A stretch of DNA of 64,000 nt. Origin: Rhypophila decipiens. Taxonomy: Eukaryota; Ascomycota; Sordariomycetes; Sordariales; Naviculisporaceae. This document shows positions 12,430 through 23,841 of the stretch, piece after piece. A model generated the notes under the pieces. That model was not told the DNA's origin, ran no database searches, and saw only the letters and a program-made list of their open reading frames with translations. Both the position numbers and the translations under genes were made by a program. Location of the stretch: contig MU858064.1 of the NCBI GenBank assembly GCA_033297075.1, forward strand, positions 248,001 to 312,000. Direction: 5' to 3'. The stretch's first letter is position 1, and each line of letters opens with the position of its first letter.

Positions 12430-13659
12430 ATGTCATCACGCAATCGAAATGCGCGGCCTAATCGCAACAGCGGGAGCACCCAAGGCGAGGAAGCCCATCT
12501 TTGGGCCCAGATCAAGGACGATATCCGCACCATGATCGAGGGTGTAAACAGCAGCAACGACGCTCTACGCAACATCATCGCCCAAGACAATTACATTTCC
12601 AAGAACAAGGAGAGCATCGTGGACATGGGCGCCGAAGAGTCAAAGCTAGATAGCATGCTACGAGGCAGTGTTAAAGGCACCGACCTCTCCAAGCAGCAGA
12701 TCGATGCGCTCTACGAACATGTTACCGTCTTGCGAGCCCTGGTCAAGGCCAGAGAGGATACCGATGCCCAGGTTGCTGGCTCCTCTGGACTTTCCGGACG
12801 GGAGCGGCCGATGCTGTCTAGTTCGGTACGGTCATCTTCTGCCAGGGGCGCTGGTGCGAGGGACAAGGATAGAGATAGGGAGAGAGAACGCGAAAGGGAG
12901 AGGGAGAGAGATCGAGAGAGGGAGCGCGAGCAACGAGAGAAGGAACGGGAGCGAGAAAAAGAAAAGGAGAAGGAGAAAGAACGGGAAAGGGAAAGGGAAA
13001 CTCTCAAGGAGCGTGAGCGCGACAAGGAGCGCGATCCTTCATCTGTCTACGAATTTGACGGGGGCCCCGACTCGCCTGTACCGTCACCGCTTGGCAGCCA
13101 TACCCGAAAACTGGGCGGAAGTGGTGGTGCTGGAAGTGACAGGTCTGGAAATCGGGATAGTATCCCGCCTCGCGATACGCCTAGCAAGGGCGACAGCGTC
13201 CCCCCGGAGCCGATAGGAGCAGGATCAGCCACTGCGGCCCAGCGCGCCAAGGTGACCTTCTTCAAAGGGCAGGATGTGGTGTTCAAACCCAAACCGGCAA
13301 GCGTGAACGACACCACGGAATGGATGCTTGGACGCGTGCAGCAGGTGTTGGGGGAGGGCAAGTCTCGGCGGTACAAGGTGCAAGATGCCGACCCTGACGT
13401 ACCTCTTGGAGAGAGAAGCGAGTTTCGGACGAGCGCCAGCAGCATGATTCCGCTTCCAGTTGCGGGCGTGGAGCTGGGCGATCTGGAGAAAGGCAAGACT
13501 GTGTTGGCCCTCTATCCTGACAGCACGACGTTCTACAAGGCCGAAGTGATGGGATCAGACGCAGCCAACGGGAAGGTCAGCCTGAGGTTTGAAGGAGAGG
13601 AGAATAACGTGACGACGCAGCTTGTTGACCGCAGATTTGTGGTCGAGTATCGAAACTGA
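12430..13659 (+). CDS. sgf29: SAGA complex subunit SGF29 (tandem Tudor reader of H3K4me)
   Basis: Predicted subunit of the SAGA histone acetyltransferase module; the family binds H3K4me2/3 through a C-terminal tandem Tudor domain. It is a single exon of 409 aa. The N-terminal helical region (about 20-110) resembles the family's coiled coil. Residues 145-202 are almost pure Arg/Glu/Lys/Asp repeats. The C-terminal SGF29 domain spans about 272-407. It includes YKVQDADPD (Asp319/Asp321, the likely H3 N-terminus pocket), LALYPDSTTFYKAEV and SLRFEGE (aromatic cage region around Tyr362 to Phe387). It begins at ATG 12430, in a CAACATG context. The RE-repeat insert is unusual and makes the coding strand almost all purine for about 170 bases. 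Confidence 0.94.
   Translation: MSSRNRNARPNRNSGSTQGEEAHLWAQIKDDIRTMIEGVNSSNDALRNIIAQDNYISKNKESIVDMGAEESKLDSMLRGSVKGTDLSKQQIDALYEHVTVLRALVKAREDTDAQVAGSSGLSGRERPMLSSSVRSSSARGAGARDKDRDRERERERERERDREREREQREKEREREKEKEKEKERERERETLKERERDKERDPSSVYEFDGGPDSPVPSPLGSHTRKLGGSGGAGSDRSGNRDSIPPRDTPSKGDSVPPEPIGAGSATAAQRAKVTFFKGQDVVFKPKPASVNDTTEWMLGRVQQVLGEGKSRRYKVQDADPDVPLGERSEFRTSASSMIPLPVAGVELGDLEKGKTVLALYPDSTTFYKAEVMGSDAANGKVSLRFEGEENNVTTQLVDRRFVVEYRN
12868..13030 (+). repeat. Purine-rich (GA/GAA) low-complexity tract encoding the RE/KE repeat
   Basis: Irregular repeats of GAGAGA, GAACGGGAGCGAGAA and AAGGAGAAGGAG units within SGF29. They encode alternating Arg/Glu and Lys/Glu over about 55 residues. The opposite strand is nearly all pyrimidine. 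Confidence 0.85.
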
Positions 13660-15160
13660 GCGGAGCGATGATTTTGGCCACATTTTTTTATTTTTATTTA
13701 TTTTTGGGGGCACTCGAGCTTGCTATTGATTACGGATACAACAACGAATGCGCTTATTGTACGGACCGCTGTACGGCTGGCAGGTTCACCGCGTGGTGTA
13801 ATGTGCTGAACGCGGACCACCCGACCATTTGACACTTGTTTCACGGAAGATGTACCGAGATCACAGTGCCTGGAGCCGTTTTTGTGAACTTGTGATGGTC
13901 TCCTGCAGGTCAGCGCGGAAGAAAATAGGGGACCGATTGTTTCACAGCCAAGCCGTCCGGCAGACGGCACTGACGGGTGGGACCGTTAGCTTCAATCCGC
14001 ACAGACCACCACTTATCTTGCGGTGTCGACTCTGATTGGACAGATGACTCAGGGGTAAGCGTTCCTCAGCGTGGCAGTCCACTGTGGTTTCCCCTGAAGT
14101 CTTCAAGTTCCGAATTGAGTGGTCTCTTCTTCTTGTCCCACGTTGTTTGGTCGTCCATAGCGAGGCGATTGGAATTGTCGTTATGTCTGCAGAAGGCGAG
14201 GACTGAACCAAGAGGTCACCAAAACAGGAAATAGCAAACATTGACATTGTTCCCAAAATTTATTCCCTTGTTTCTCTCCGTCTGAATGAGCATACTGTTT
14301 ACAATTTGTTTGAAGTCATCAACAGGCACGTTATCACGATCCGGGGTCAGGTCCGTTTTCGCGTGTTGCAATTCCCTGCATCTCCACCACAGTCTAATTA
14401 CACCTCCTTCCCCCAATTTGCAGACTGCTGCTTATTTTTTTTTCGTGATTCCCCTTTCCTGCTTTGGGTTCCACGTCAACAACCCGGCAAGGTCATCAAC
14501 AACAACTGCCACTGCCACTGCCACTGGTCCTCTAACCTCGACCACTCACTCCTCTTTCCCCGGGTTGTTTTCCATCTGTCAAGTACTCGCCTGCATCATC
14601 TGTTGTATGTGTTACGTTTGTTCCTGTCGTGTCTCCCACAGCGCATATCTCCCAACGGCATCAATTGGCTGACAGTCTTCCCGCCGCATTGCATTTGCGC
14701 TGTCTGCTAGTCCAGCAATTTCAAACTGCGCCGTCTTCACGCTCCAAGTCAAACCCCTCTGTTGCGACAAACCGACCGACGAACCAGGCCCAATTGATCG
14801 CACCTCAAGCTACGAAACAACGGTTGGGACTCGCTATTCGGTCTCGAACATTCTGACCACCGGCATTCTGCGACTATTGTTCTCCGCCAGAGCCTTCAGT
14901 TCGATATCCGATATTCAGTTTTCGTCCGGCTTGCGCCCCGTCATCTAAACAAATACCGACAAAGTGCCCGCACTCTGCCTCGCGACCAGCCAGACCAAAG
15001 CCGAAAATCGCAATCTACACAATCGTGCCGTCCGAGACCTGGGAGACTAAAGCCCGATCCTGACCCCGAAATCCCATACGCCTCGTTCTCGCTTCAACAG
15101 AGTAGCACAGCAATCTCTTTCGAGCAGCGATCCATTACAAAACGTACAACATAATCCAAA
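13660..15160. other. Intergenic, 1.5 kb; probably includes a long 5' leader of the Arf gene
   Basis: No protein gene recognised. From about 14300 to 15160 the strand is CT-rich with imperfect CCACTG repeats (about 14505-14526), the composition usual for fungal 5' untranslated leaders. Several ATG-initiated short ORFs occur in it and are not supported as genes. Confidence 0.5.
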
Positions 15161-15889
15161 ATGGGAAACACCTTGTCCGGTGTGTTGGGGAAGCTATTTG
15201 GGTCGAGAGAAGTGCGTATCCTGATGCTGGGGCTCGACGCGGCGGGCAAGACAACAATCCTCTACAAACTTAAGCTCGATGGCAAGCACGAGGTGACCAC
15301 TATCCCGACTGTCGGGTTCAACGTCGAGACGGTCAACGTCAGGAATGTCAAATTCAATGTCTGGGATGTTGGTGGCCAGGACAAGATCAGACCTCTCTGG
15401 AGGCATTATTACAGTGGTATGTTGTGACAAGAGCTGCGAATGCTGCCAGGTCCAGATTGCTGATGGTTGGATTCTCCGCAAACCTACAGGTACCCAAGGT
15501 CTCATCTTCGTCGTGGACTCTTCGGATAAGGCCCGCATGGACGAGGCACGCATAGAACTCCACCGCATCATTAACGACAGGGAAATGAAGGACAGTCTGT
15601 TGTTGGTTTTGGCAAATAAGCAGGATCTTCCCGGTGGTACGTTTTGCACCTCTCGCCCAGCACAGATGGAGTCTCTCTTGGGGTTTGATGCGTGAAACTG
15701 ACACTGTCGTGATAACAACAAACAGCCATGTCTCCTCAAGAAGTCACCGAGAAACTCCAGCTCACCAAGATCAAGGACAAGCTCTGGTACGTCCAACCGA
15801 CCGTCGCTACGGACCCCAAGGACGACCGCCTCGAACTTGCCTTTGGGTGGTTGTCGGAGAACACCAAGGACAAGGGACCTAAGAAATAA
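15161..15889 (+). CDS. arf6: Arf-family small GTPase, Arf6 type
   Basis: Myristoylated GTP switch for membrane traffic and, in the Arf6 branch, plasma-membrane endocytosis and polarity. Exons: 15161..15416, 15490..15636 and 15726..15889. Introns are 15417..15489 and 15637..15725. The protein is 188 aa. Gly2 is available for N-myristoylation. Motifs: P-loop GLDAAGKT (24-31), switch I region [10 protein letters not shown], switch [19 protein letters not shown] (from 68) and NKQD (128-131). The [19 protein letters not shown] and HRIINDREM stretches match Arf6 better than Arf1 in my reading. The C-terminus is longer than usual, with a Lys-rich end (TKDKGPKK). The neighbouring gene, CDK8, is convergent about 1.2 kb away. 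The class as Arf is certain; the Arf6 subtype is probable. Confidence 0.93.
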
Positions 15890-17112
15890 ACAAAACCACC
15901 ATGAAAAATAATGCCAAACAAACCGCCGGGTTTTAAGATGATGAGGAGAGAGTGGACCTGCGTTATCAGCGACAATGAACAAAGACCAGGACAAAGCCAC
16001 CCAATAAGTTTGCGTACATATCAGCGATGGAGACCCGGGAGCCGAAGGGGAGAAGAGGGGAATCAATCACCATGATGCATAATTTCTAGGCTTTTTTTGT
16101 TATTTTCTTTAATCCTTGTTTGATCTTTTTTATATCTTTCGTTTCCTGTCAATTTGCGTTCCCCTTCTTTTAAGTCTCCCCTTTTATTTCCCCTGTTTAA
16201 TGATATACCACCTGGTGTCGTGTTTGGGTACCTTTATTGTTTGTCTTTGGTGTAGTCTGCGGATGAGTAGGAGTGATGTATCAGTTTCAAGGTGAGGGAG
16301 TTGGAGAGAAAGAGCAGGACATACGGTTCGAGTTATTTCTCTGAGGCAGCAGTTTGTCCAACTTTACGTCGAGGAGGAAGGCAGCCCCGTGGGAGGGAAA
16401 GGAAGGCAAGAGCGAGAGAGTGAATAGTTTAAGAGATATCCAAATACCCCTGTAATTTAATCTGCTTGTCCTTTTATTCTTCTATTATTCCCAACCTTTT
16501 TGTTTCTCTCTCCTCTTGCTTTGTTGACGGCCTTGGGCTGGCAAGCGGCAACAGAAGGCTGTTCAAGTTGTCAAGTTGATGGATATTATGGTACTTAGGA
16601 TCCCCAATAGCAACGATGACTTTGGAGCTTTAGTAGAAGGTGGAGAAGCTGGTATCGTTGAAATGGAACAAATACGATGCCGAAGGGACGTTTATACATC
16701 TTGGTATTCTCTCGCATTTGCTGCTTTCCTCAAGAGGCTACCTACCAACTAAGACATCAGGAACGCTCCAGTTGACCACCAAGACTTGACTACTCTACAA
16801 TTGTACTACTAACGCCAAACAATGCACTTTATCCCAAGTTAGATGAAATAATCGCTATCAATTCCCAAGACTTGTGCTTGATCCATTAATCCAAGAGTGC
16901 TGAGTCTCGCAAAACACCCTCACGCCATATACCACGTACGATCAAAAGCCAGACGCCGATTAGGAACCAAGACTCCATACCATGCTGACCAAACAAAGAG
17001 GACTTGAAGAACAGCTAAAAGCGGGCTGAGAATGATGGCCCGTATTTTTTTCGCTGCCGTGTCGGCGGTACTAGAGCAGCAACATCAACAGCACACAAAG
17101 ACTATGCTGCCC
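15890..17112. other. Intergenic between convergent Arf6 and CDK8 genes, 1.2 kb
   Basis: Likely 3' untranslated regions of both genes. It has T-rich stretches (about 16085-16200 and 16460-16510) and no credible coding sequence. Confidence 0.5.
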
Positions 17113-18801
17113 CTACCCTTCCTTCAACCGCTTCCCGGGTCTAACGAGAGAGTCATCCGGCAAGCCACTCCTCTTGGTCCCCGGCAGAGAGCTCGTGCGT
17201 ATATCATTGTCGTCCTGGCTGACCTTGCGATGGGGATACTCCATCTTGATGCCCTCGAAGCAGTTACTCCTGACCTGGTCGCCCGTGCTGAAGAATGGGT
17301 GCTGTAATGCCGCGGCGGCTGTGAGTCGCTTTTCGGGGTCATACTCGAGCAATCCGGCCAAGAGCTTGTACCCTTCTGTTCCGAGACTCTGCAACGAAGG
17401 GGCGCCCGTGTTCCCGGTGGACTGGTTGATGATGTTGGAGTACCATTTGTCGAGGTGGCTGCCACCGCCTGCTTGGCGCTGGGCTTGGTAATGGTGGTGG
17501 TGATGGCTGTGATGGGGAGCGCTGAGGGGCGGTTGGAGCGTGGCCAACTGGCTGTACTCGGACATGCTGGTGAGTAACGGCCAGCGCTCTTTGGTCGGCA
17601 AGCCCATAATGTCAACAATCTTTTGCATCTGGTTTCGTTGGAACGGCACAGTCTTTTTGCTATCCATCTTGGCCTCTTCTCCCTTGAAGATGGGCCGGAG
17701 CGAGAGGAGCTCGGCAAAGATGCAGCCCACCGCCCACATGTCGATCGCTGGCGTGTAATGCCTGCTGCCCAGTAACAACTCGGGCGCGCGGTACCATATA
17801 GTCACGACGACCTTATCCCCACTGTACAAGCTGTGTATGGGTTTCTGGAAGAGGCGGGCCAGACCGAGATCACCAATCTTCACCTCGCCAGATGAAGTTA
17901 CCATGATATTGGCCGGTTTGAGGTCGCGGTGGAGGACCCAGTTGGTGTGAAGATATTGGCAGCCGTTGAGCAGCTGGAACATGATGCTCTTGATGGTGGC
18001 CGGGGGGATCGGATGGCGAGGTTGTTGGGTGTGGTGATGGATAATCTGGAGGAGATCGTGTTCGGCGTACTCAAAGACCATGAAGATGCATTTGTCCTCG
18101 AGGATGATCTCGATCAGCTTGATGACATTCGGGTGGTTCAGTTCGGAGCAGAGCGCCATCTCACGCACCGCCGACTGAGAGATGCCTGTGTAGGTCACCT
18201 GCTCGCCCTCCTTGTCGGGCTTGAACTTCTTGATGGCGAACTCGCCGGTTTGGCCCTGCCGGCCGAGGGCTTTGTAGACTCGGCCATAGGTTCCACTGCT
18301 GATGAAGCCGACGACTTTGTATTTGTCAATGACTCGGACTTTGCTCTGGTACCCGATGGGTCCGATGCCACGGTCTGCTGGGTCTGGAGACGATTGTTAG
18401 CAGTCGTCGCACAGAGGCACTGAGGCGAAGAGAAAAGGGTGACAAAGTATGGACACCGAGAGCGTATGTGACTGACAAGACGGCCTGAACTGCTGCTGCT
18501 GCTGCTGCTGCTGCAGGTGTTGTTGCTGGCTGACTTCAGCCCTCAGAGTTGGCTGTCTTCCTCTAAGCATTGCGGGATTTTTGTCAACAGCAGTGAAGCG
18601 GGCAACAGTTGCCAACGTGTGCTGTGGCAAGACAAAAGCAGCAGTGTTGAAGGCAGAAACAGGAGTTGTGGTGCCTGGACCATGAAGACCAACACGGGCT
18701 TTCTTGGCCGAGTCTTGTCCAACGGGAACAGGGACCGCCGGCAGCCCGGTCGAGAACGGTGGAGCAGCTGGCTGAGCTGGGTCCCCCATGGCCATGGGCA
18801 T
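17113..18801 (-). CDS. ssn3: Mediator kinase CDK8 / SSN3 (SRB10)
   Basis: Cyclin C-dependent Ser/Thr kinase of the Mediator kinase module, acting on RNA polymerase II transcription in the nucleus. Exons in this model: 18477..18801 and 17113..18383. The intron 18384..18476 has GTCAGT..CCAG ends, giving 531 aa. Kinase features: G-loop GFISSGTYGRV (134-144), AIKK (Lys160/161), CDK8-type cyclin helix SQSAVRE (177-183), HRDLKPAN (260-267), DLGLAR (280-285) and VVVTIWYRAPELL. The CDK8-specific stretch GEEAKMDSKKTVPFQRNQM is present. The C-terminal half has a His-rich patch (HHSHHHHHYQ). Exon 1 encodes a Pro/Ala-rich N-terminus ending in a poly-Gln run. It is less certain than the kinase domain, and the true start may be another ATG or a further exon. 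Confidence 0.92.
18490..18513 (-). repeat. (CAG)8 trinucleotide repeat encoding poly-Gln
   Basis: Eight CTG units on the + strand read as CAG on the gene strand. They encode the Gln run just before the CDK8 intron. Confidence 0.85.
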
Positions 18802-20974
18802 GGATCAGCCGATCATTTGTGGGGTAAAAAGGACGGGCAGGGGAATGATAGTCCCTCAGCAAGGGAGCCAGCGCGGGGCCGCCGTTCGCTTCAGGGAAAG
18901 GAGAGCCGCATATAAAGTGATCCTGACGGCCATGCAGCCGCCTCCTGATGAGCGGGATAAGATTTGTAATATGGAAAAGAGAAGAGAAATCAAACAAAAA
19001 TGGAGAAAGGAACGGAAATCTGAGAGCAGGTCCAAGGGAACGAACGGCCCCTCATATTACATCACACTTGTTACATGTTCGGCAACTGGAATTTAAAATA
19101 ACGAGCCCAGAGTCAGGGGAACAAACAAGGGAGCCAAGAGAAACAAGAGAGGGGAAAAGGAGCAGGACAATGTGTGTTTGTAACTTCAGCTTCGTATATC
19201 GTACCTTCGAATGCGGCCTGCACGCTCCTCTTCAGCGTCTGGCCCCTCGCGGCGGAGCCCGACCCCGGCCCGGTAGCGGCTGACGACGGGTTTGTGAGAC
19301 TCATTTATATCAATCTCGGGGTGAGCAGCAGCAGCAGCAGCAGAGAGAACCCCTAAACCTGGTCGTGTGTACCGACTAGTAGGTACCTGCTAGTAGCTAC
19401 AAGTAAGATTCACTTTCAGACCGGCGACGGGGACGCTAGGCTAGGCAAGGTTGCGGCAAGTCTGTCTGTGTTGGACACGGTAAGGTCCGAGATGTCCGGT
19501 CCCGCATTAGACGTGGAGTGTAGTATTGGCAGCCTGTCCCCGCTACTGTACGGATGGATAGCTGACGTTTGTTCGCCCTGCCCAAAGTGGAGAAGATGCG
19601 CCGAGGCTGTCGTTGATGATCTGTGTGGCTTTGTGGTTGTTTGCTCTGTTGTTGAGTTCTACAAGAGGCAATCAAGCATCAAGCCCTCTTTCGAGTGGCT
19701 GCGAGGCCTCTGAAGGAGTCCCCGAAAGGTGGCACCGGTCAGTGCCTACAAACGACGCGAAAGCAAGTGCGCGGCCCATCAACTAATATCACTGTTGCCG
19801 GTGATTCTCCCCGCCTTCTCTTTGAGTCAAGTAGGTACCATGTACTGTACCGAGCAGAGAAGCTATGTGCGGCTTGTGACGTAAGGTGTCTCCTGCTGCT
19901 TTTCCCAGCGTCTCACGTGTGACTGGTCTGCCCCGGTGGCCGGCGAAGGGAACGGCGGTTGGTTGGGGCAGCAAACACTGAATCCAACGTGGAAGGGAAC
20001 CGAGTCCGAGAGTCCCGAGAAGCGAGAAGGGACTTGTCTTGTTTCCGGGCCTGCAGGAGCAAGAATATGGGAGACTTGTGTGATAATATCCTTGGACAAG
20101 TCGTAAACCAGAACCGCACCTTGTGTGATGATGGGATGCAGAATTGAGATTGTTGATATGTATCTAACGAGAAACGGCAACTCCCCGAAAAGGTGGAGAA
20201 AATGGGTCCCAAAAGCGAAAGCGACGGGAATTGCGGAAGCCTGGAGGATCAGGCGGGATCCAGCTGTCAAAAGTGAATAAAAAACAGTTGGCGAAATGAA
20301 AGTGTACATGTATGAAATGAAGTGGAGTTGGAAAATATGACGAGACTAAAAAGAGCGGAAGACAGGGCTTGATCTGGAGAGGGTGTGAAATTAGAGATTG
20401 TGGCTGGCTTGGCGTCCTGGAAATGTGTGTGGCTGGACGGCTGGGTCAGGTGTCCAATCGTCCCAACATCTCGGCTCCCTGTCCGGGCCCTGAAACTACA
20501 AGCAACGGGAGGAACTTTTTGGTGTAACCCGGGAAGCACGGTTGGGACTTTGGTACCTTATTATCGACCGCGACCAATACTGACCGGTCCCGACTGGTTG
20601 CCCGAATACTGCATACATATCAATCTGGGCGATATTAATCCCCTACTAGTATCGATTCCCATGTATCCGTATTCTTGTCAGACTCGCTCGTCACACAACC
20701 CAGGTCCTCCAGCCAGCCCCTGTTATCCTGGACTGCTCAAAGCAACCAACAAGACCATAGCGGTCGTATAACATGTCTGGGCTGTCATATTCCGGATGGA
20801 TCGGGCTGATCGGCTCAATCAATCATTTTGCATTTGCATTTTCCAGCCAACTAAGCCATCCGTCCCTCTAGCCTAATGAAGGAAGAGAAGAGAGATAAAG
20901 ATTTAACAAGGTAAAATCATCAGAAAAGACGCTTCGCTCCAAATAGAGGAAAACAGACCAGGAGAGAGGTGGAT
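18802..20974. other. Intergenic, 2.2 kb, no gene recognised
   Basis: Upstream of CDK8 and downstream of ARP2. It contains an (AGC) microsatellite near 19324-19343 and a 20-bp near-palindrome at 19375-19394. A 148-codon minus-strand ORF (19863-20309) has hydrophobic segments but no family resemblance, and I do not support it as a gene. Confidence 0.5.
19375..19394. repeat. 20-bp near-perfect palindrome centred on GGTACC
   Basis: ACTAGTAGGTACCTGCTAGT: nine of ten base pairs are symmetrical around the GGTACC centre. It lies about 575 bp upstream of the CDK8 start. It could be a dimeric transcription factor site or chance. Confidence 0.6.
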
Positions 20975-22370
20975 TTATCTCGGACCCAGCTTCGCCAGCG
21001 CTCTGGGGCCCTGCTCCTCCCACTCTTCCTTGCTGATCCACATGCTGTCATTATCCGCCATAATATTGGCCAGCACCGCACCGCCTAAAAAGACCATGTG
21101 CCTTCTGCGGGGAGGGTCTTCTATCCTAACCTTGAACTTGTTCAACCGCTCCGGGTTTCCGCCCAGCACCTTTGCGAGCCAGAGCTGCTTGATCTCCTTC
21201 TCCAAACGGGAGGGCAGACCGGGGTACATGCTGCTTCCGCCAGACAGAACGATCGCCTTGTAAAGGGAAGAACGGACGTCGACATCAGCGGCTTGGATCG
21301 TGTTGAAAAGGAACTCGGCGATACCAGGCTGGTCGCAGTCGACGAGGTGGGGTTGGAAGAGACATTCTGGGGCCTCGAACCGTTCCGATCCAACGCGAAT
21401 GACACGTCCGTCGGGAAGAGTGTAGCTCTCTACGAGCACAGTCGTGTCCTCGCTGAGGCGCTTGTCGAGCTCCAAATCGTAAGAAACGTAGCATAGCTTC
21501 TCCTTGATCTGCCGTACAGTCTCGAAATCGGCAGTTCTGTTGAGCGCATAGCCTCTGCGGAGGAGGAGCGAAATCAAGTTGCGCGTGACGTCGCGGCCGG
21601 CAACGTCTAATCGGCGCGTGAGATGGTTGAGGACTACCGACTCGTAAACTGGGACGATATGGGTGACACCATCGCCCGAGTCGACAACGACACCGGAGCT
21701 AAGACCTGAAGACGAGGAAGCCCAGCGCGGTTAGCGAACCCCCCAAGCACAATTCAACAAGGCCTTTCGTGACCCCAAAGATCACAGGACTCACCTTGCG
21801 CATAAAGGGCCAACACGGCCTGAATAGCCACATAAACGCCCCCAAAACCATATCGATCAAACATGACCTCGCACATTTGCTCGCGGTTCTTGAGGGGGTT
21901 GAGTGGGGGCTCTGTCAACAAAATCTTGCGGCCGCGGGGGTCGACCTTCATCTTCTCGAAGAATGTATAATCCCACAGGTGCTGCATGTCGTCCCACTTC
22001 TTGACGATTCCATTCTCCATGGGGTAGCTGATCTGCAACATGGTACGAGCCGCGGCAGCCTCATCGCCGCACATGATGTCCTTGATCACCATATCGTTTC
22101 CGCCTTTCTCTTCAGTTCGCAGGATGGGCCGGCCGACGATCGAAGGGTATTGGAACTCGGGGAAGTTTTGCGCGGCATAGCCGACCTTGAGGAAGCCGGT
22201 GCCGCCATCGAGGACTGTAAAAGGAAAGGTGGAAGATGGTGGTTAGCTGTCTGGAGTTGTGCGAAGCTTATCCAGCTTGGTCGCAGAGGAGAGACAACTG
22301 TCTGGGCTCAGGGTGGTGATGCAGTATTAAAAGCTCGACAAAGCTTACCAATGGGTGGGGGGTTGGCCAT
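20975..22370 (-). CDS. arp2: Actin-related protein 2 (ARP2), Arp2/3 complex subunit
   Basis: Actin-fold subunit that forms the first subunits of a branched actin filament at endocytic patches and hyphal tips. Exons: 22349..22370, 21795..22214 and 20975..21705. Introns are 22215..22348 and 21706..21794. The protein is 390 aa, matching the family length of about 390. The 22-nt first exon encodes MANPPPI, followed by [15 protein letters not shown]. Other hallmarks: [70 protein letters not shown] and the ARP2 C-terminus [19 protein letters not shown]. The tiny first exon is set by the exact GTAAGC donor and the frame-restoring acceptor. The gene is divergent from the racemase gene. Confidence 0.97.
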
Positions 22371-22847
22371 TTTGAACAAAACTTGAGGGTCACAGTTCTC
22401 GTCAATAGAGGCGCCGTCAAAAGGGCGGGCTGGTCAAATCTCGATAGGTAATTGACGGTGCTGGCTGTGTTGCTGAATGGGCTTCGTAAGGTGCGGTCGT
22501 AGTGCCGTTGTTGACGACGGTGGTGGGGTTGAGGCTGTCAATCCACAGTAACCTGGCAGGCAACTCGTCAGTGTTCTGTGGCTGGTCGTGTTGGGGACCT
22601 GCCTCTGCTGTTGAAGTGACAAGAGGTCCGGTACCCCACGTGATACCCCGCATCGGACCCCTGAGCCCGGAATCGGGCCCCCTCCACAGCCAGCTTAAAA
22701 CCAAACCGCCACAGGCTCGGGGAGATTTAGGATTTGTTGCACAGCTTGATGAATGAGCTGGGATCACAAAATTGAACTGATTCTATATTCCAAATTACTC
22801 GTAAACTTTTACATTTCGACACCTTTTATTCCACCGGAAACGCCACG
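22371..22847. promoter_or_regulatory. Divergent promoter region (ARP2 / racemase)
   Basis: 477 bp between the two start codons. No coding sequence or confident individual element is seen. Confidence 0.45.
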
Positions 22848-23736
22848 ATGACCACAAGCTTCCTCCGTCGATCAACCAGAATTCTGGTGGTGAATCCCAA
22901 CTCCTCTGTTGGGATGACGCACGGAGTGGAGGATGCTATCCGTCGCATGGACCTCGCTGATGTCTGTTGTCTACTTATGACCAAACCTACCTAAAGTCGT
23001 TTTGGGCCCCTTTTACTAACATCATAACATGCTGGAGAATTAGTCAACCGAAATCTACACTTACACGGCTCCTTCCGAAAGCCCAGCCAGCATCAACGAT
23101 GGCGATGATGTCATAGCCAGCAGCGAGGTCGTCTACAAAGACCTGACGAGTTCCGGTGCTCTAAAACAATACGATGCCGTCTTGGTAGCTTGCTTTAGTG
23201 TTCACCCATTGGTGGAGAGATTGGGAGAGTTGGACGGCAGTCGAGGGAAGCTGGCTGTCACTGGCATCTTCGAGGCTAGTGTGCTCGCCTCGCTGTCTCT
23301 CATCACCACCCCGCCCCTCAACACCGTTCCCGCACGAAAATGGGGCATTGTCACGACTGGAAAATACTGGGAGGCCCATCTGACCCAGGGGGTCAGCACT
23401 TTCCTCGGCGTGGATCCTCGTTCGCCAAATGACAAGTTCGCCGGTGTCGAAACCACTGGCCTCGACGCCGGCGATTTCCATGGCGGCGTTGACCCTGAAT
23501 TTATCCGACAGAAACTCTCCGAGGCTACCAAGAGGTTGTTGAGCAAGGGGGCCGTCGAGTGTGTGGTCATGGGCTGTGCTGGAATGGCTGGCCTCGACAA
23601 CATTATCCGCTCGGCCGCCATCGACAAGTACGGCCCTGAACAGGGAAACCAGGTTCTCATCATCGACGGTGTCAAGGCAGGAGTCGGGCTCTTGGAACAA
23701 ATGGTTCGCAACAGACGGATGTTCCAAAGTGCGTGA
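22848..23736 (+). CDS. Asp/Glu/hydantoin racemase family protein (DCG1-like)
   Basis: Cofactor-independent racemase fold; the family includes hydantoin racemases and yeast DCG1. Exons: 22848..22961 and 23044..23736. The intron 22962..23043 has a TTACTAAC branch point and joins MDLAD to STEIYTYTAP in frame. The protein is 268 aa, near the usual length of about 240. Motifs: N-terminal RILVVNPNSS, the first catalytic Cys in VACFSVHP (Cys88) and the second in VVMGCAGMAG (Cys216), with GIVTTG and DGVKAGVGLLEQ between and after. In bacteria such enzymes sit with hydantoinases. Here the partner is a transporter gene 105 bp away in the opposite orientation. The true substrate is unknown. Confidence 0.9.
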
Positions 23737-23841
23737 CGCACCTAGTAGGTAGGGGGGGCAGCTAGAATCTGCAAGTTCTAGGAGAAACAATGTACACGTA
23801 ATCTGTAATCCATAATCAGTTCAGCCCATCCTCACAACCCA

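Noticed and set aside
14286..14710. Two overlapping + strand ORFs before the Arf gene
   Set aside because: They lie in the CT-rich presumed leader of the Arf transcript, in different frames, and read as low-complexity sequence.
19863..20309. 148-codon minus-strand ORF with hydrophobic segments
   Set aside because: No domain, no flanking exons and no coding-like codon pattern; overlapped by similar-sized ORFs in other frames.
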